Shown: positions 36,536 through 45,834, numbered from the stretch's first letter. The stretch is 64,000 bases of DNA from Vibrio algivorus (GCF_002218005.2 NZ_AP018678.1:1178001-1242000), one strand, 5' to 3'. Notes: generated by a model from the letters alone, not told the origin. A program made the numbers and translations.

Positions 36536-36730
36536 ATGGGTAAGTTAGTTTTTTGGATTTTATTGATTGCCATTGGTATCGGTATCGGCATTAATTACCA
36601 AGATGACATTTTAGATATGTTGAACATGCGCGATATGGAAAGTCTTTATGACCATATTGAAGATGCTGCGGATAGTTTTCAACATGGTACGGATTCTTTA
36701 TCAGATACCGTCAGTGAGTTAGCCAAATAA
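36536..36730 (+). CDS. Small membrane-anchored protein (64 aa)
   Basis: Starts MGKLVFWILLIAIGIGIGIN, a single glycine/isoleucine-rich helix, followed by an acidic, helical tail (MRDMESLYDHIEDAADSFQ). AAAGGG precedes the ATG at 36536; the in-frame open stretch back to 36395 lacks signals and overlaps non-coding sequence. A terminator follows. Function unknown. Confidence 0.65.
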   Translation: MGKLVFWILLIAIGIGIGINYQDDILDMLNMRDMESLYDHIEDAADSFQHGTDSLSDTVSELAK

Positions 36731-36759
36731 GGCGAATAGATTCCACAATATATTGAACG

Positions 36760-36793
36760 AAAATAGCCCGCATTGATTGCGGGCTATTTTTTT
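36760..36793 (+). terminator. Rho-independent terminator after the small membrane protein
   Basis: AAAATAGCCCGC and GCGGGCTATTTT flank a six-base loop, followed by TTT. It may also act on the convergent pstS transcript. Confidence 0.88.
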
Positions 36794-36808
36794 GTCTGAA
36801 TTTATAGC

Positions 36809-36825
36809 CAAGTTATTTGGGTATA
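36809..36825. repeat. Half copy of the palindromic repeat
   Basis: CAAGTTATTTGGGTATA, a right arm only, directly before the pstS stop. Confidence 0.5.
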
Positions 36826-36827
36826 GA

Positions 36828-37646
36828 CTATTGTTTTATCGCAGTATAACCATAGCTTTCGATAAGTTGCTGTCCTTCATTAGATAGCACGTAGTCTAAA
36901 AACTTTTCGGCACGCTCTTCTAGGTGATCTTTTTTATAAATAATTAAGAAAGGGCGAGCTAATTTGTATTTTCCGTTGGCAATGTTTTCTTGCGTCGGTT
37001 TAATACCTTCTAATTCTATCGCTTTAATCGAACGATCAATTGAACCCATTGAAACGAATCCGATAGCTTGTGGATTGTTGTTAATCAGCGTTTTCATCAT
37101 ACCATTGCTGTTTACAACTAAGCTTTTGGCATTGATGTTAGAAACACTTTGTCCATTGATTACTTTAGTCAAGCCCAATTGAGTTTCAAAGCTATAACGT
37201 GATCCTGATGATGCTTCACGAGTGACTACGGCAATCACTTGATCTGCGCCACCAACTTCTTTCCAGTTCTTTATTTCACCAAGATAAATTTTAGCCAGTT
37301 GATCTCGTGTTAGGCTTTGAACTGGATTTTGAATGTTTGTGGCTACCGCAATACCATCATGAGCGATTGGTACAATAGCAACTTGTTCGTTAGCTTCTGC
37401 TTCTGTTAAGTAGCGAGAACTCATCCCAAAATCTGCTACACCTTTCTCAGCAAGTACAATACCTGCGGTCGAATCAACGCCTTGAACGGCAATATAATCT
37501 TCAGGGTGGGCTTGGTTATATTTCTCGGCTAATACATCCATCACTCGAGTGACAGAAGTAGAGCCAGAGACAACAATTTGTTTAGCTTGAACAGCGGAAA
37601 CAAAGAGTACTGAAGATAAAAGGGTAGCTAGTAAAGCTCGAAACAT
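36828..37646 (-). CDS. pstS: Phosphate ABC transporter substrate-binding protein (PstS-like)
   Basis: Periplasmic phosphate-binding protein. With the start at 37646 (GGAGAACTAC upstream) the protein is 272 residues with a signal peptide ending VQA around residue 21. The phosphate-loop patterns VVSGSTSVTRVMD, REASSGSRYSFE and SNGMMKTLINNNPQAIGFVS are those of the short PstS/PBP_like_2 group. No pstC, pstA or pstB is nearby, so it is an orphan binding protein and must serve a permease encoded elsewhere or a sensory role. A well-formed Pho box precedes it, arguing for induction by PhoB under phosphate limitation. Confidence 0.9.
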   Translation of the reverse strand: MFRALLATLLSSVLFVSAVQAKQIVVSGSTSVTRVMDVLAEKYNQAHPEDYIAVQGVDSTAGIVLAEKGVADFGMSSRYLTEAEANEQVAIVPIAHDGIAVATNIQNPVQSLTRDQLAKIYLGEIKNWKEVGGADQVIAVVTREASSGSRYSFETQLGLTKVINGQSVSNINAKSLVVNSNGMMKTLINNNPQAIGFVSMGSIDRSIKAIELEGIKPTQENIANGKYKLARPFLIIYKKDHLEERAEKFLDYVLSNEGQQLIESYGYTAIKQ

Positions 37647-37703
37647 GTAGTTCTCCAATATGATTAACGGCAATAAAACTTGTCATTATTCTATGTCGTT
37701 TGT

Positions 37704-37721
37704 GTGACAGTTTTGTGACTA
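37704..37721 (-). promoter_or_regulatory. Pho box upstream of pstS
   Basis: On the minus strand TAGTCAC-AAAA-CTGTCAC gives two 7-mers four bases apart, matching the PhoB box (CTGTCAT-AAAT-CTGTCAC type). A third weaker 7-mer ACGACAT follows after ACAA, and TAGAAT ten bases past the second 7-mer can serve as -10. The start codon is about 45 bases downstream. Confidence 0.7.
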
Positions 37722-37792
37722 AACTGGCGGATAAACACGCCTTAAAGATAAAGTGAAATCGTGATGAGTGAATCATGCCGTAGTGTAAAGAC

Positions 37793-37836
37793 TTGGGTGA
37801 TAGCTTTGAATTCTGCATATTGAAGTCACTGGGTAT
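37793..37836. repeat. Palindromic repeat, right-part fragment
   Basis: Matches the right end of the long copy at 13389-13655 (GATAGCTTTGAATTCTGCAT then TTGAAGTCACTGGGTATA). It lies between pstS and the divergent small gene, upstream of the latter's ribosome binding site. Confidence 0.65.
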
Positions 37837-37858
37837 ATACTCATAGTGGAGGTTTACT

Positions 37859-38224
37859 ATGATTAATGAACTAGATTGGCGTCGATTACTTAAACGTTGC
37901 GAACAACTCTGTCATTATCGAAATGGTAGTGTACCCGTTGGTCAAGGGAAAGCCTGTTTTGATAGCGATGAAGCCACTAAAGTTTTGATTTTTTCTAACG
38001 CGGTATTTTCAGTTGATTCGCTGCACTGTAGTCACACGATTGAAGTTGCCAAATTAGATTACGATTCAAGTCATGAGATATGGGAACTGTATATTAACAG
38101 TGCCGAAGATGCTTCGTTAGTCGAACCTGAATGGTTGCCACATCCTGTTCATTTTGCTCATTCAAACCCAATGATTTTATTATCGATAATCGAGAAAGAT
38201 GCCGAAGAATGTATCTGGCGGTAG
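37859..38224 (+). CDS. Hypothetical protein (121 aa)
   Basis: GGAGG precedes the ATG. The chain opens INELDWRRLLKRCEQLCHYRNG, contains four cysteines, and has mixed beta pattern (VLIFSNAVFSVDSLHCSHTIEVAKLDYD is split by polar residues). No signal peptide or membrane helix. I do not recognise the family. Followed by a terminator. Confidence 0.65.
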   Translation: MINELDWRRLLKRCEQLCHYRNGSVPVGQGKACFDSDEATKVLIFSNAVFSVDSLHCSHTIEVAKLDYDSSHEIWELYINSAEDASLVEPEWLPHPVHFAHSNPMILLSIIEKDAEECIWR

Positions 38225-38243
38225 TTGAATTATATCATTAAAA

Positions 38244-38280
38244 AAGGCCACCGCATTAAAAATGGGTAGCCTTAGTTTTT
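38244..38280 (+). terminator. Probable terminator
   Basis: AAGGCCACC and GGGTAGCCTT form an imperfect stem followed by AGTTTTT, 20 bases after the preceding stop. It may also function for the convergent rnb transcript. Confidence 0.6.
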
Positions 38281-38349
38281 CTATTTAACCTCAGTTAGGC
38301 GTTAAAAGATCGGTGTATTATCTAAATATGAGGTTATTTATATATTAAA

Positions 38350-40380
38350 TTATTCAGAATCGGCTTCGTCTTTAGTCGGCTCAACGGATTCTGGCAGTGA
38401 CGCAAAAATTTGCGTTGGTTTTGCCACGATATTACGGTTATCAATACTGACGGACGTTAGTACAACTTCAATAGTATCACCAAGTTTGAACTCAACGGTG
38501 CCATCAATTTCAATTGTACCGAGTTCACGTGAAGCGGCAATTCGTTCTTTGTTGTCGATAATTTGTGAACAAGGAATGAAAGCAGCTGCCCCGTTTTCTA
38601 ACAGACGAACACGAGCACCAGCACGATTAATATCAAAGATCTCAGCTTGATATTTAGTGCCTTTTTCTGGTTCATTAAGCAGAGTGCGAGCGTATAACCA
38701 ATCAGAGACATTACGTTCCGCCATTCCGTGATAACGACGGCAAAGTGATAACTCAGCACCGACACTTTCATCTGGCGTTTGCACTGGCGCCTTATCTAAA
38801 ATTAGCGCTTTCAACATGCGATGGTTGATCATGTCGCCGTATTTACGAATTGGTGAAGTCCAAGTGGCGTAAATATCCAATCCCATTGCAAAGTGTTGTT
38901 CTGGTTTATGATTAATTTCGCTGTAAGCTTGGAATTTACGAATACGGTTGTCTAGGTATTTTTCATTCTGTGCGGTTAACCAACGACGTAGGGCGCTGAA
39001 ACCTTCTAATGTCACAATGCTTTCAGCAGTAAATGGCAATTCACCTTCTGGATTAATCAGTGAGATAACTTCTTTTACTTTATCCTCTTTAAAGCCAGCG
39101 TGAGTGTTGAAAATACCAGATTCAAATTTATCTTTAAGCACAGTACCGGCACAGATGTTAGCGGTGATCATTGACTCTTCAACGAGTTTATTAGCAGTGC
39201 GACGCATATCAGCATGAATCGCCACCACATCGTTATCTTCACTTAACTCAAAGCGGTAATCTGGGCGATCTGGGAAAACCACAGCGTTATTTTGACGCCA
39301 TTCACTACGCGCTTGCGCAAATTTGTGCAGGGTAGAGACTACGTTGGCGATAGTGTCATTGGGTTGCCATGCTTCACAACTGCCGGTTTCTAACCAATCA
39401 GAAACGTGGTCATAAACAAGACGAGCATGTGATTGAATGTTAGCGGCAAAGAACTGGATATCATCACCAATCACGCCATCCTTGCTTACGGTTACACGAC
39501 AACATAGAGCTGCACGAAGTTCATCTTGTTTAAGTGAACATAAATCATCGGCTAGATCTCGAGGCAACATTGGAATGTTGCGACCTGGAAGGTAGATAGT
39601 GAAGCCGCGCTTTCTTGCTACCGTATCCATATCTGAATCAGGTGTGATGTAGGCGGTAGGATCAGCAATTGCAATGGTTAATTTGAAATCGCCAGTATCT
39701 AATTGCTCTGCATAAAGGGCATCATCCATATCTTTCGTCGATGCGCCATCAATTGTCACAAATGGGGTGTTTGTCAGATCAACGCGTTGTAGAGCTTCAT
39801 CATCTTTTAATTGCCATTCTTGACCATCTTCTAAACCTTGTGGTTCACAATTCGGTAAATCGTTTTGTGCCAACGTTACCCACCAAGGGGCAATTTTGTC
39901 ATCGGAATCGGTGATCTTTTCTGAAATTTCAACAAAGAAGTTATCTTTGTCGCAATCTTTAGCAAGGGGGTGGTCAACAAGGTGTGCGACAACCCAGTCA
40001 CCGTCTTTTAGTGTTTCAGGGTTAACACCTTTTCGCGCTTTCGCTTTTAAAGAGAGCTTTTTAAGTTGCGGGTGATCTGGTACGACATTTAAGCGGCCTT
40101 TGAATAACTTAATACGAGCAATAAAACGCGTTAAAGCAGGTTCAACCAATTCATCTGGTTCTGCGCTTTCTTTATCGTTCTCAGAGCGAATAATCGCGAC
40201 AACTTTGTCACCGTGAATACATTTCTTCATAGAAGCAGGCGGGATGAAATAGCTAGTTTTGCTATCCACTTCTAAAAAACCGAATGCTTTATCAGTTGCT
40301 TTTACCGTACCTTCTTTTTTAGGTAGGTTTTCTTTCATTTGTTGTTTAAGTTGGGCTAACAGCGGATTATCAGAAAACAT
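38350..40380 (-). CDS. rnb: Exoribonuclease II
   Basis: Processive 3'-5' exoribonuclease degrading single-stranded RNA. The start MFSDNPLLAQLKQQMKENLPKKEGTVKA is that of RNase II. It has two N-terminal cold-shock domains, the RNB catalytic domain with FVTIDGASTKDMDDALYAEQ (metal-binding aspartates) and GRNIPMLPRDLADDLCSLKQ, ATWTSPIRKYGDMINHR, and a C-terminal S1 domain (GARVRLLENGAAAFIPCSQI). At 676 residues it is about 30 longer than the E. coli enzyme, the excess lying in an acidic C-terminal tail (ESVEPTKDEADSE) and loops. Monocistronic. Confidence 0.95.
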   Translation of the reverse strand: MFSDNPLLAQLKQQMKENLPKKEGTVKATDKAFGFLEVDSKTSYFIPPASMKKCIHGDKVVAIIRSENDKESAEPDELVEPALTRFIARIKLFKGRLNVVPDHPQLKKLSLKAKARKGVNPETLKDGDWVVAHLVDHPLAKDCDKDNFFVEISEKITDSDDKIAPWWVTLAQNDLPNCEPQGLEDGQEWQLKDDEALQRVDLTNTPFVTIDGASTKDMDDALYAEQLDTGDFKLTIAIADPTAYITPDSDMDTVARKRGFTIYLPGRNIPMLPRDLADDLCSLKQDELRAALCCRVTVSKDGVIGDDIQFFAANIQSHARLVYDHVSDWLETGSCEAWQPNDTIANVVSTLHKFAQARSEWRQNNAVVFPDRPDYRFELSEDNDVVAIHADMRRTANKLVEESMITANICAGTVLKDKFESGIFNTHAGFKEDKVKEVISLINPEGELPFTAESIVTLEGFSALRRWLTAQNEKYLDNRIRKFQAYSEINHKPEQHFAMGLDIYATWTSPIRKYGDMINHRMLKALILDKAPVQTPDESVGAELSLCRRYHGMAERNVSDWLYARTLLNEPEKGTKYQAEIFDINRAGARVRLLENGAAAFIPCSQIIDNKERIAASRELGTIEIDGTVEFKLGDTIEVVLTSVSIDNRNIVAKPTQIFASLPESVEPTKDEADSE

Positions 40381-40408
40381 AGAAAAATTCTTTATGAGTT
40401 TTTGGGGT

Positions 40409-40452
40409 TATACCCAAGTAATTTCAAGATGCGAGTTTATCACTTGGGTATA
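40409..40452. repeat. Palindromic repeat, short copy upstream of rnb
   Basis: TATACCCAAGTAATTTCAAG and TTTATCACTTGGGTATA form a compact hairpin 29 bases upstream of the rnb start, where it would lie in or near the rnb leader. Confidence 0.75.
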
Positions 40453-40734
40453 TTCTGGTGACACTATAATGATTGCACCAATGGATTACCACTGTATTGC
40501 TTTAAACAAAGACAAAATGCTGCTTTAAAGTTGTTGCGGTTTGTGTTAAATAATAAAAATGTAACCTTGGTGACGGCTAGACGTCTAAAAATAAAGAGAT
40601 AGGAGAGTTTTTTATAAAATTTGGCCTGATTAGAACAAAAATGTGATGAAATTCAATTTTCTCTGGCTTTTTTTGTGTTTATCAGGCAGAATGCGCCTCC
40701 CTTAATGATGTCCCGAAACAGCTTAAGGCGTTTT

Positions 40735-40777
40735 CTACCTAATCCATGATATGTATGGATACTAGATGTTAGGGTAG
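40735..40777 (+). promoter_or_regulatory. Structured leader of deaD
   Basis: CTACC-TAA-TCCAT pairs with ATGGA and TTAGGGTAG across a small loop, in the long non-coding stretch 40453-40836 before deaD. Cold-shock RNA helicase mRNAs often have long structured leaders. No promoter could be assigned, and the rest of the stretch shows nothing recognisable. Confidence 0.35.
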
Positions 40778-40836
40778 GTATTAGAGGTAGTAGAGCTTAA
40801 TGGGACCGAAATTTTCCTTAAATAAGTAGGAACCCC

Positions 40837-42696
40837 ATGTCAGAAAATCAAATCAAATTCGTCGATCTTGATCTAAACGAAAACCTTCTATCTGCACTTA
40901 ACTCTATGGGCTTTGAAACCCCAACTCCAATTCAAGCAGCATCTATTCCTTTCCTTTTAGAAGGTAAAGATGCGCTAGGTAAAGCACAAACCGGTACTGG
41001 TAAAACAGCTGCGTTTTCTTTACCTGTTCTAAATAAAATCGACCTAGGTCAACACAAGCCACAAGCCATCGTTATGGCACCAACTCGTGAGCTTGCAATT
41101 CAAGTAGCAGCAGAAATCAAAACACTTGGCCAAAAAATTAAAGGCCTAAAAGTAATCGAAATCTACGGTGGTGCATCTATCGTTGATCAAATGCGTGCGC
41201 TTAAAAATGGTTCACATATTGTTGTTGGTACGCCTGGTCGTGTTAAAGATTTAATTAATCGTCGTACTCTACATCTTGATGAAGTGAAAACTTTCGTTCT
41301 TGATGAAGCTGATGAAATGCTAAAAATGGGCTTTGTTGATGATGTAACTTGGATCATGGAACAAGCACCAGAATCTGCACAACGTGTATTATTCTCAGCA
41401 ACTATGCCTCCGATGGTAAAAACCATTGTTGACCGCTTCCTACGCAACCCAGCTCGAGTTGACGTTGCTGGCGAAAACCGTACTGTTGCTAAAGTTGAGC
41501 AGCAATATTGGGTAGTGAAGGGCGTAGAAAAAGACGAAGCAATGACTCGTCTACTTGAAACTGAAGACACTGATGCTTCAATCGTGTTCGTTCGTACTCG
41601 CCAAGATACTGAACGTCTGTCGGATTGGTTATCTGCACGCGGCTTTAAATCTGCGGCATTGCACGGTGATATTCCTCAAGCACAACGTGAACGTACCGTT
41701 GATAACATCAAACGTGGCGTAATTGATATCCTAGTTGCAACAGACGTAGTGGCTCGTGGTCTTGATGTTCCACGTATTACTCACGTATTCAACTACGATA
41801 TCCCATTCGATACTGAATCATACATTCACCGTATCGGTCGTACTGGCCGTGCTGGACGTACTGGTAAAGCCGTATTATTGGTTCGTACAAACCAAATTCG
41901 TATGCTTCGCACTATTGAGCGTGTAACGAAATCAAGCATGGAAGAAATTCAACTTCCTAACCGTGATAAAGTCGCGGAAGCTCGCCTTGTTAAATTAAGT
42001 GCTGAATTAGAAGCTGAGAAATCAAATAGCTCAATTGCAAACTTTGCTGAGTTAATTGAGAAACTTCAAGCGTCTTTAGAAGTAGATGCTGCAACACTAG
42101 CTGCAATTCTTCTTCAACGTCAGCAAGGTAAGCGTCCATTATTCTACACTGGTCCGGATCCAATGATCGAAGCGATTGAGCGTGATAACAAGCGTCGTAA
42201 AGAGCGTCGTGAAAATCCTCGTGATGGTGGTCGTGACGGCGGTCGTTCATTCGGTGGTACTAAGCAAGATTGGGATACTTACCAATTGCAAGTTGGCCGT
42301 GATAGTGGTGTTCAAGTTAAAGATATCGTAGGTGCACTTGCAAACGAACTTGGCTTAACTAAGCATTCAATTGGTGCTATTAAACTGGCTCAAGGTCACA
42401 CGTTTGTTCAGCTTCCAAAAGCAATGACTTCAGAAGTTGCTGGCAAACTTAAGAAATTACGTATTCGTCAAAAAGAAGTTGGCGCAGTAGTGTGTGACTT
42501 TGATGACTTCCGTGAATCACGTGGTCCGCGCTCTGGTGGTCCTCGTCGTGATGGTGGTGGTTTCCGTGGGCGTGGTGGTGAAGGTCATCGTGGTCGTCGT
42601 GAAGGTGGTTCTGGTAATGGTGAGCGTCGTTTCGACCGCAACAGAGGTCCAAAACCAGCTGGTAAGCCAGCGCCACGCGGTAACCGTGAAGGCTAA
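40837..42696 (+). CDS. deaD: DEAD-box ATP-dependent RNA helicase (CsdA)
   Basis: Cold-shock RNA helicase acting in ribosome assembly and mRNA decay. Helicase motifs: Q motif FETPTPIQAASIP, AQTGTGKT (50-57), PTRELAIQ, DEAD (156-159), SAT, and HRIGRTGRAGRTG. A DbpA-type RNA-binding domain lies at about 475-555 and is followed by a basic, Gly/Arg-rich tail (RGRGGEGHRGRREGG). The 619-residue length is normal for DeaD. Several open frames on the other strand and in other frames within the tail are artefacts of the repeated GGT/CGT codons. Confidence 0.96.
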   Translation: MSENQIKFVDLDLNENLLSALNSMGFETPTPIQAASIPFLLEGKDALGKAQTGTGKTAAFSLPVLNKIDLGQHKPQAIVMAPTRELAIQVAAEIKTLGQKIKGLKVIEIYGGASIVDQMRALKNGSHIVVGTPGRVKDLINRRTLHLDEVKTFVLDEADEMLKMGFVDDVTWIMEQAPESAQRVLFSATMPPMVKTIVDRFLRNPARVDVAGENRTVAKVEQQYWVVKGVEKDEAMTRLLETEDTDASIVFVRTRQDTERLSDWLSARGFKSAALHGDIPQAQRERTVDNIKRGVIDILVATDVVARGLDVPRITHVFNYDIPFDTESYIHRIGRTGRAGRTGKAVLLVRTNQIRMLRTIERVTKSSMEEIQLPNRDKVAEARLVKLSAELEAEKSNSSIANFAELIEKLQASLEVDAATLAAILLQRQQGKRPLFYTGPDPMIEAIERDNKRRKERRENPRDGGRDGGRSFGGTKQDWDTYQLQVGRDSGVQVKDIVGALANELGLTKHSIGAIKLAQGHTFVQLPKAMTSEVAGKLKKLRIRQKEVGAVVCDFDDFRESRGPRSGGPRRDGGGFRGRGGEGHRGRREGGSGNGERRFDRNRGPKPAGKPAPRGNREG

Positions 42697-42721
42697 GCTC
42701 TAGCATAAAAATATAAATAAC

Positions 42722-42750
42722 AGCCGAGATAGTGATATCTCGGCTTTTTT
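42722..42750 (+). terminator. Rho-independent terminator of deaD
   Basis: AGCCGAGATA, GTGA loop, TATCTCGGCT, then TTTTT. Confidence 0.93.
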
Positions 42751-42805
42751 GTATTTAGTGTCTGTTGACCTAGTATTTAATTTAATTTCTAAAAGAAATC
42801 ATCCC

Positions 42806-42819
42806 TTGTTTTAGATCAA
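42806..42819. promoter_or_regulatory. Weak FNR-like site upstream of ackA
   Basis: TTGTT-TTAG-ATCAA matches nine of ten core positions of the FNR consensus TTGAT-N4-ATCAA, about 133 bases upstream of the acetate kinase start. Single short matches like this occur by chance. Confidence 0.25.
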
Positions 42820-42951
42820 TCAAATCATTTCTCATTGCTGAAACTACCAAAATAAAGTTGAAAGATTAAAAAAATATTGAATAATGTAATGAAACTTACA
42901 CGCAAAATATAATATAGTGTAGATTCTACAGACCGCACAAAAGAGAAACTC

Positions 42952-44142
42952 ATGTCAAACAAATACGTATTAGTTATCAACTCGGGCAGTTCTTCATTAA
43001 AATTCGCTGTCATTGATTCTCAAACAGGTGAGGCCGCTTTAACTGGCTTAGGTGAATGTTTCGGGTTAGAAGACTCAAGAATGAGTTGGAAGTATCAAGG
43101 GAATAAACAAGAAGTTTCCATCGTAGGTGAAGAAAATCACCATCAACTAGCCGTCAAAAAATTGGTCGATATAGTAAATGAATATAACCTGACCAATGAT
43201 GTTATTGCGATTGGTCACCGTATTGTTCATGGTGGTGAGAAATTTACTAAAACAGTTCAGATTGACCAACAAGTTTTAAAAGATATCGAATCCGTAAAAG
43301 AACTTGCTCCACTTCATGCTCCAGCCAATGTCATTGGTATTAAAGCCGCTCTAGAAGCTTTTCCATCTCTTCCTCAATTCGCAGTATTCGACACCGCTTT
43401 CCATCAAACTATGCCACCAAAAGCCTACACTGGTGCAATTGATAAAAAGTTATACGATGAGTATGCGATTCGTCGTTATGGTTTCCATGGTACAAGTCAC
43501 TACTTTGTAAGCCGTGAAGCTGCAAAGATGATCAACAAACCTGTTGATGAGTGTAGCTTTATTTCTGTTCACTTAGGTAATGGCGCTTCGGTTTGTGCAA
43601 TTAAAGATGGCAAAAGTGTTGATACTAGTATGGGCTTCACGCCACTTGCTGGCCTAATGATGGGCACACGTTGCGGTGATTTAGATCCAGGTATTATTGA
43701 GTTTTTGATCAACAAAGGTTGGTCTGCAGAAAAAGTTTTCGACACACTGAATAAAAAATCAGGTTTCCTAGGTGTATCTGGCTTAACTTCAGATGCGCGC
43801 GGCGTTTTAGAAGCGATGGAAGAAGGGCATGAAGGTGCCAAACTGGCTTTTCAAGTGTTTACTTACCGCGTTGCAAAATACATCGGTTCATACATGGTGG
43901 CGTTAGATAACCTAGACGGTATTATTTTTACTGGGGGCATTGGTGAAAACTCGCTACCAATCCGTAGTGAAATTCTTAACTACCTTAAGATCTTCGGTTA
44001 CAAAGAAAATGCTCAAGCAGATGCAGACGCTCGCTTTGGTGAAGAAGGAATTATTACCACTGAAGACTCTCCAGTTGCTATGGTTATCCCAACCAATGAA
44101 GAGTTTGTTATTGCTCAAGAATCTGTTGCTTTAATGAAGTAA
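42952..44142 (+). CDS. ackA: Acetate kinase
   Basis: Interconverts acetate plus ATP with acetyl phosphate. The 396-residue chain starts VLVINSGSSSLKFAVID, the first family signature, and contains AIGHRIVHGGEKFT, the catalytic RRYGFHGTSHYFVSRE region, and GIIFTGGIGENS. Phosphotransacetylase (pta) does not follow, unlike the usual ackA-pta operon; the next gene is on the opposite strand. Vibrios are known to have a second acetate kinase gene, so this may be that paralogue. Confidence 0.95.
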   Translation: MSNKYVLVINSGSSSLKFAVIDSQTGEAALTGLGECFGLEDSRMSWKYQGNKQEVSIVGEENHHQLAVKKLVDIVNEYNLTNDVIAIGHRIVHGGEKFTKTVQIDQQVLKDIESVKELAPLHAPANVIGIKAALEAFPSLPQFAVFDTAFHQTMPPKAYTGAIDKKLYDEYAIRRYGFHGTSHYFVSREAAKMINKPVDECSFISVHLGNGASVCAIKDGKSVDTSMGFTPLAGLMMGTRCGDLDPGIIEFLINKGWSAEKVFDTLNKKSGFLGVSGLTSDARGVLEAMEEGHEGAKLAFQVFTYRVAKYIGSYMVALDNLDGIIFTGGIGENSLPIRSEILNYLKIFGYKENAQADADARFGEEGIITTEDSPVAMVIPTNEEFVIAQESVALMK

Positions 44143-44241
44143 TATTTGGGGTTGTTGATCTCGGAAGATCACTAGCCTTGACATTGAATGTAATAAAAAA
44201 GCGAGCCGTTTAGGCTCGCTTTTGTGTGTTTATCTCTTTAT

Positions 44242-45834
44242 TTAAGCTGTAGCAGCACGTGCTTTTAGTAGCTCATCGTAAGTACCGCGGAAGTCATGAA
44301 TCTGACCATCACGAATCTCAAGAATACGAGTGGCTAGTGATGATACGAACTGGCGATCGTGTGAGACGAAGAACAGTGTACCTTTGTAGTTCTCAAGTGC
44401 TAAGTTTAATGATTCGATTGATTCCATATCCATGTGGTTGGTTGGTTCATCCATCAACAGCATGTTTGGTTTATGCATCATTAATTTACCAAGTAACATA
44501 CGACCTTGTTCACCACCGGAAAGTACTTGAACGCGTTTCTTAATATCATCTTGGCCAAACAACATACGACCTAGGAAGCTACGAACCACTTGCTCATCGT
44601 CACCTTCTTGACGCCATTGTGCCATCCAATCAAAAACTTTTAGATCTTCTGCAAATTCATGAGCATGATCTTGAGCGTAGTAACCAATATTTGAGTTTTC
44701 AGACCATTTGTAGCTACCAGTTTTTGGCTCTAGAGCACCCGCGAGTGTATTTAATAGGGTAGTCTTGCCCACGCCGTTTTCACCGATAATCGCAACACGT
44801 TCACCTACCTCGAAAATGGCATTGAAATCTGAGTAAAGCGTGGTTTCAAAACCTTGTGATAAGTTTTCGACTTCTAAAGCATTACGGAATAACTCTTTTG
44901 ATTGCTCGAAACGAATAAATGGGTTCTGACGGCTAGAGGCTTTTACTTCTTCTAACTGGATCTTATCAATTTGTTTAGCACGGGAAGTCGCTTGTTTTGC
45001 TTTTGATGCGTTAGCAGAGAAGCGAGATACGAACGTTTGTAGTTCCGCGATTTGTGCTTTTTTCTTCGCATTATCGGATAACAAACGCTCACGAGCTTGA
45101 GTCGCTGCGAACATGTAGTCATCGTAATTACCAGGGTAGACACGTAGCTCACCGTAGTCGATATCGGCCATGTGTGTACAAACTTCATTTAGAAAGTGAC
45201 GGTCATGCGAGATGATGACCATGGTGCAGTTACGTTGGTTTAGTGTATCTTCTAACCAGCGAATAGTATCCATATCCAAGTTGTTGGTCGGTTCATCAAG
45301 TAGCATGATGTTTGGATCGGCAAACAATACTTGTGCCAAAAGAACACGCAGTTTCCAACCTGGAGCGATTTCACTCATTGGGCCCCAATGTTGTTCTGTT
45401 GGAATACCTACGGATAAAAGTAAATCACCTGCACGAGCTTCGGCGGTATAACCATCCATTTCAGCAAATTGCGTTTCAAGATCGGCCACTTTCATGCCAT
45501 CTTCTTCGCTCATTTCCGCTAAAGAGTAGATGCGATCACGCTCAACCTTGATTTCCCAAAGTTCTTTATGGCCCATGATAACGGTATCGATAACCGTAAA
45601 CTCTTCGTAAGCAAACTGATCCTGATTCAATTTTGCAACGCGTTCGTTAGGATCAACACTCACGTTACCAGAACTAGGCTCAAGTTCACCACTTAATATT
45701 TTCATAAAGGTGGATTTACCACAGCCGTTAGCACCGATCAAACCATAGCGGTTACCGTCACCAAATTTAACAGAGATGTTTTCGAATAGGGGTTTTGCAC
45801 CAAATTGCATGGTGATATTAGCTGTACTTAAGAT
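44242..45834 (-). CDS. ybiT: ABC-F family ATPase YbiT, apparently starting at ATC
   Basis: Soluble ABC-F protein with two ATPase cassettes, no membrane domain; relatives bind the ribosome E site and rescue stalled translation. Walker A sites are GLIGANGCGKST and IIGENGVGKTT; signature and Walker B regions are PGWKLRVLLAQ, LLLDEPTNNLD, LSGGEQGRML and LLMDEPTNHMD. The first in-frame ATG (45810) has no ribosome binding site and would remove the first beta strand. Upstream codons read ILSTANIT, matching the start of E. coli YbiT (MLVSSNVT), with AGAGGA eight bases before an ATC at 45832-45834. No ATG, GTG or TTG lies between the in-frame TAA and that ATC. I therefore place the start at ATC; the ATG is the conservative alternative. 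Confidence 0.88.
   Translation of the reverse strand: MLSTANITMQFGAKPLFENISVKFGDGNRYGLIGANGCGKSTFMKILSGELEPSSGNVSVDPNERVAKLNQDQFAYEEFTVIDTVIMGHKELWEIKVERDRIYSLAEMSEEDGMKVADLETQFAEMDGYTAEARAGDLLLSVGIPTEQHWGPMSEIAPGWKLRVLLAQVLFADPNIMLLDEPTNNLDMDTIRWLEDTLNQRNCTMVIISHDRHFLNEVCTHMADIDYGELRVYPGNYDDYMFAATQARERLLSDNAKKKAQIAELQTFVSRFSANASKAKQATSRAKQIDKIQLEEVKASSRQNPFIRFEQSKELFRNALEVENLSQGFETTLYSDFNAIFEVGERVAIIGENGVGKTTLLNTLAGALEPKTGSYKWSENSNIGYYAQDHAHEFAEDLKVFDWMAQWRQEGDDEQVVRSFLGRMLFGQDDIKKRVQVLSGGEQGRMLLGKLMMHKPNMLLMDEPTNHMDMESIESLNLALENYKGTLFFVSHDRQFVSSLATRILEIRDGQIHDFRGTYDELLKARAATA

Noticed and set aside
38287..38335. AACCTCA ... TGAGGTT inverted repeat near the rnb stop, similar to the MITE ends
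   Set aside because: Only seven bases at each side match and the inner sequence does not resemble the element; likely chance or part of terminator structure.
42449..42706. His/Asp-rich open frame opposite the deaD tail
   Set aside because: Produced by reading the GGT/CGT codons of the Gly/Arg-rich tail on the other strand.
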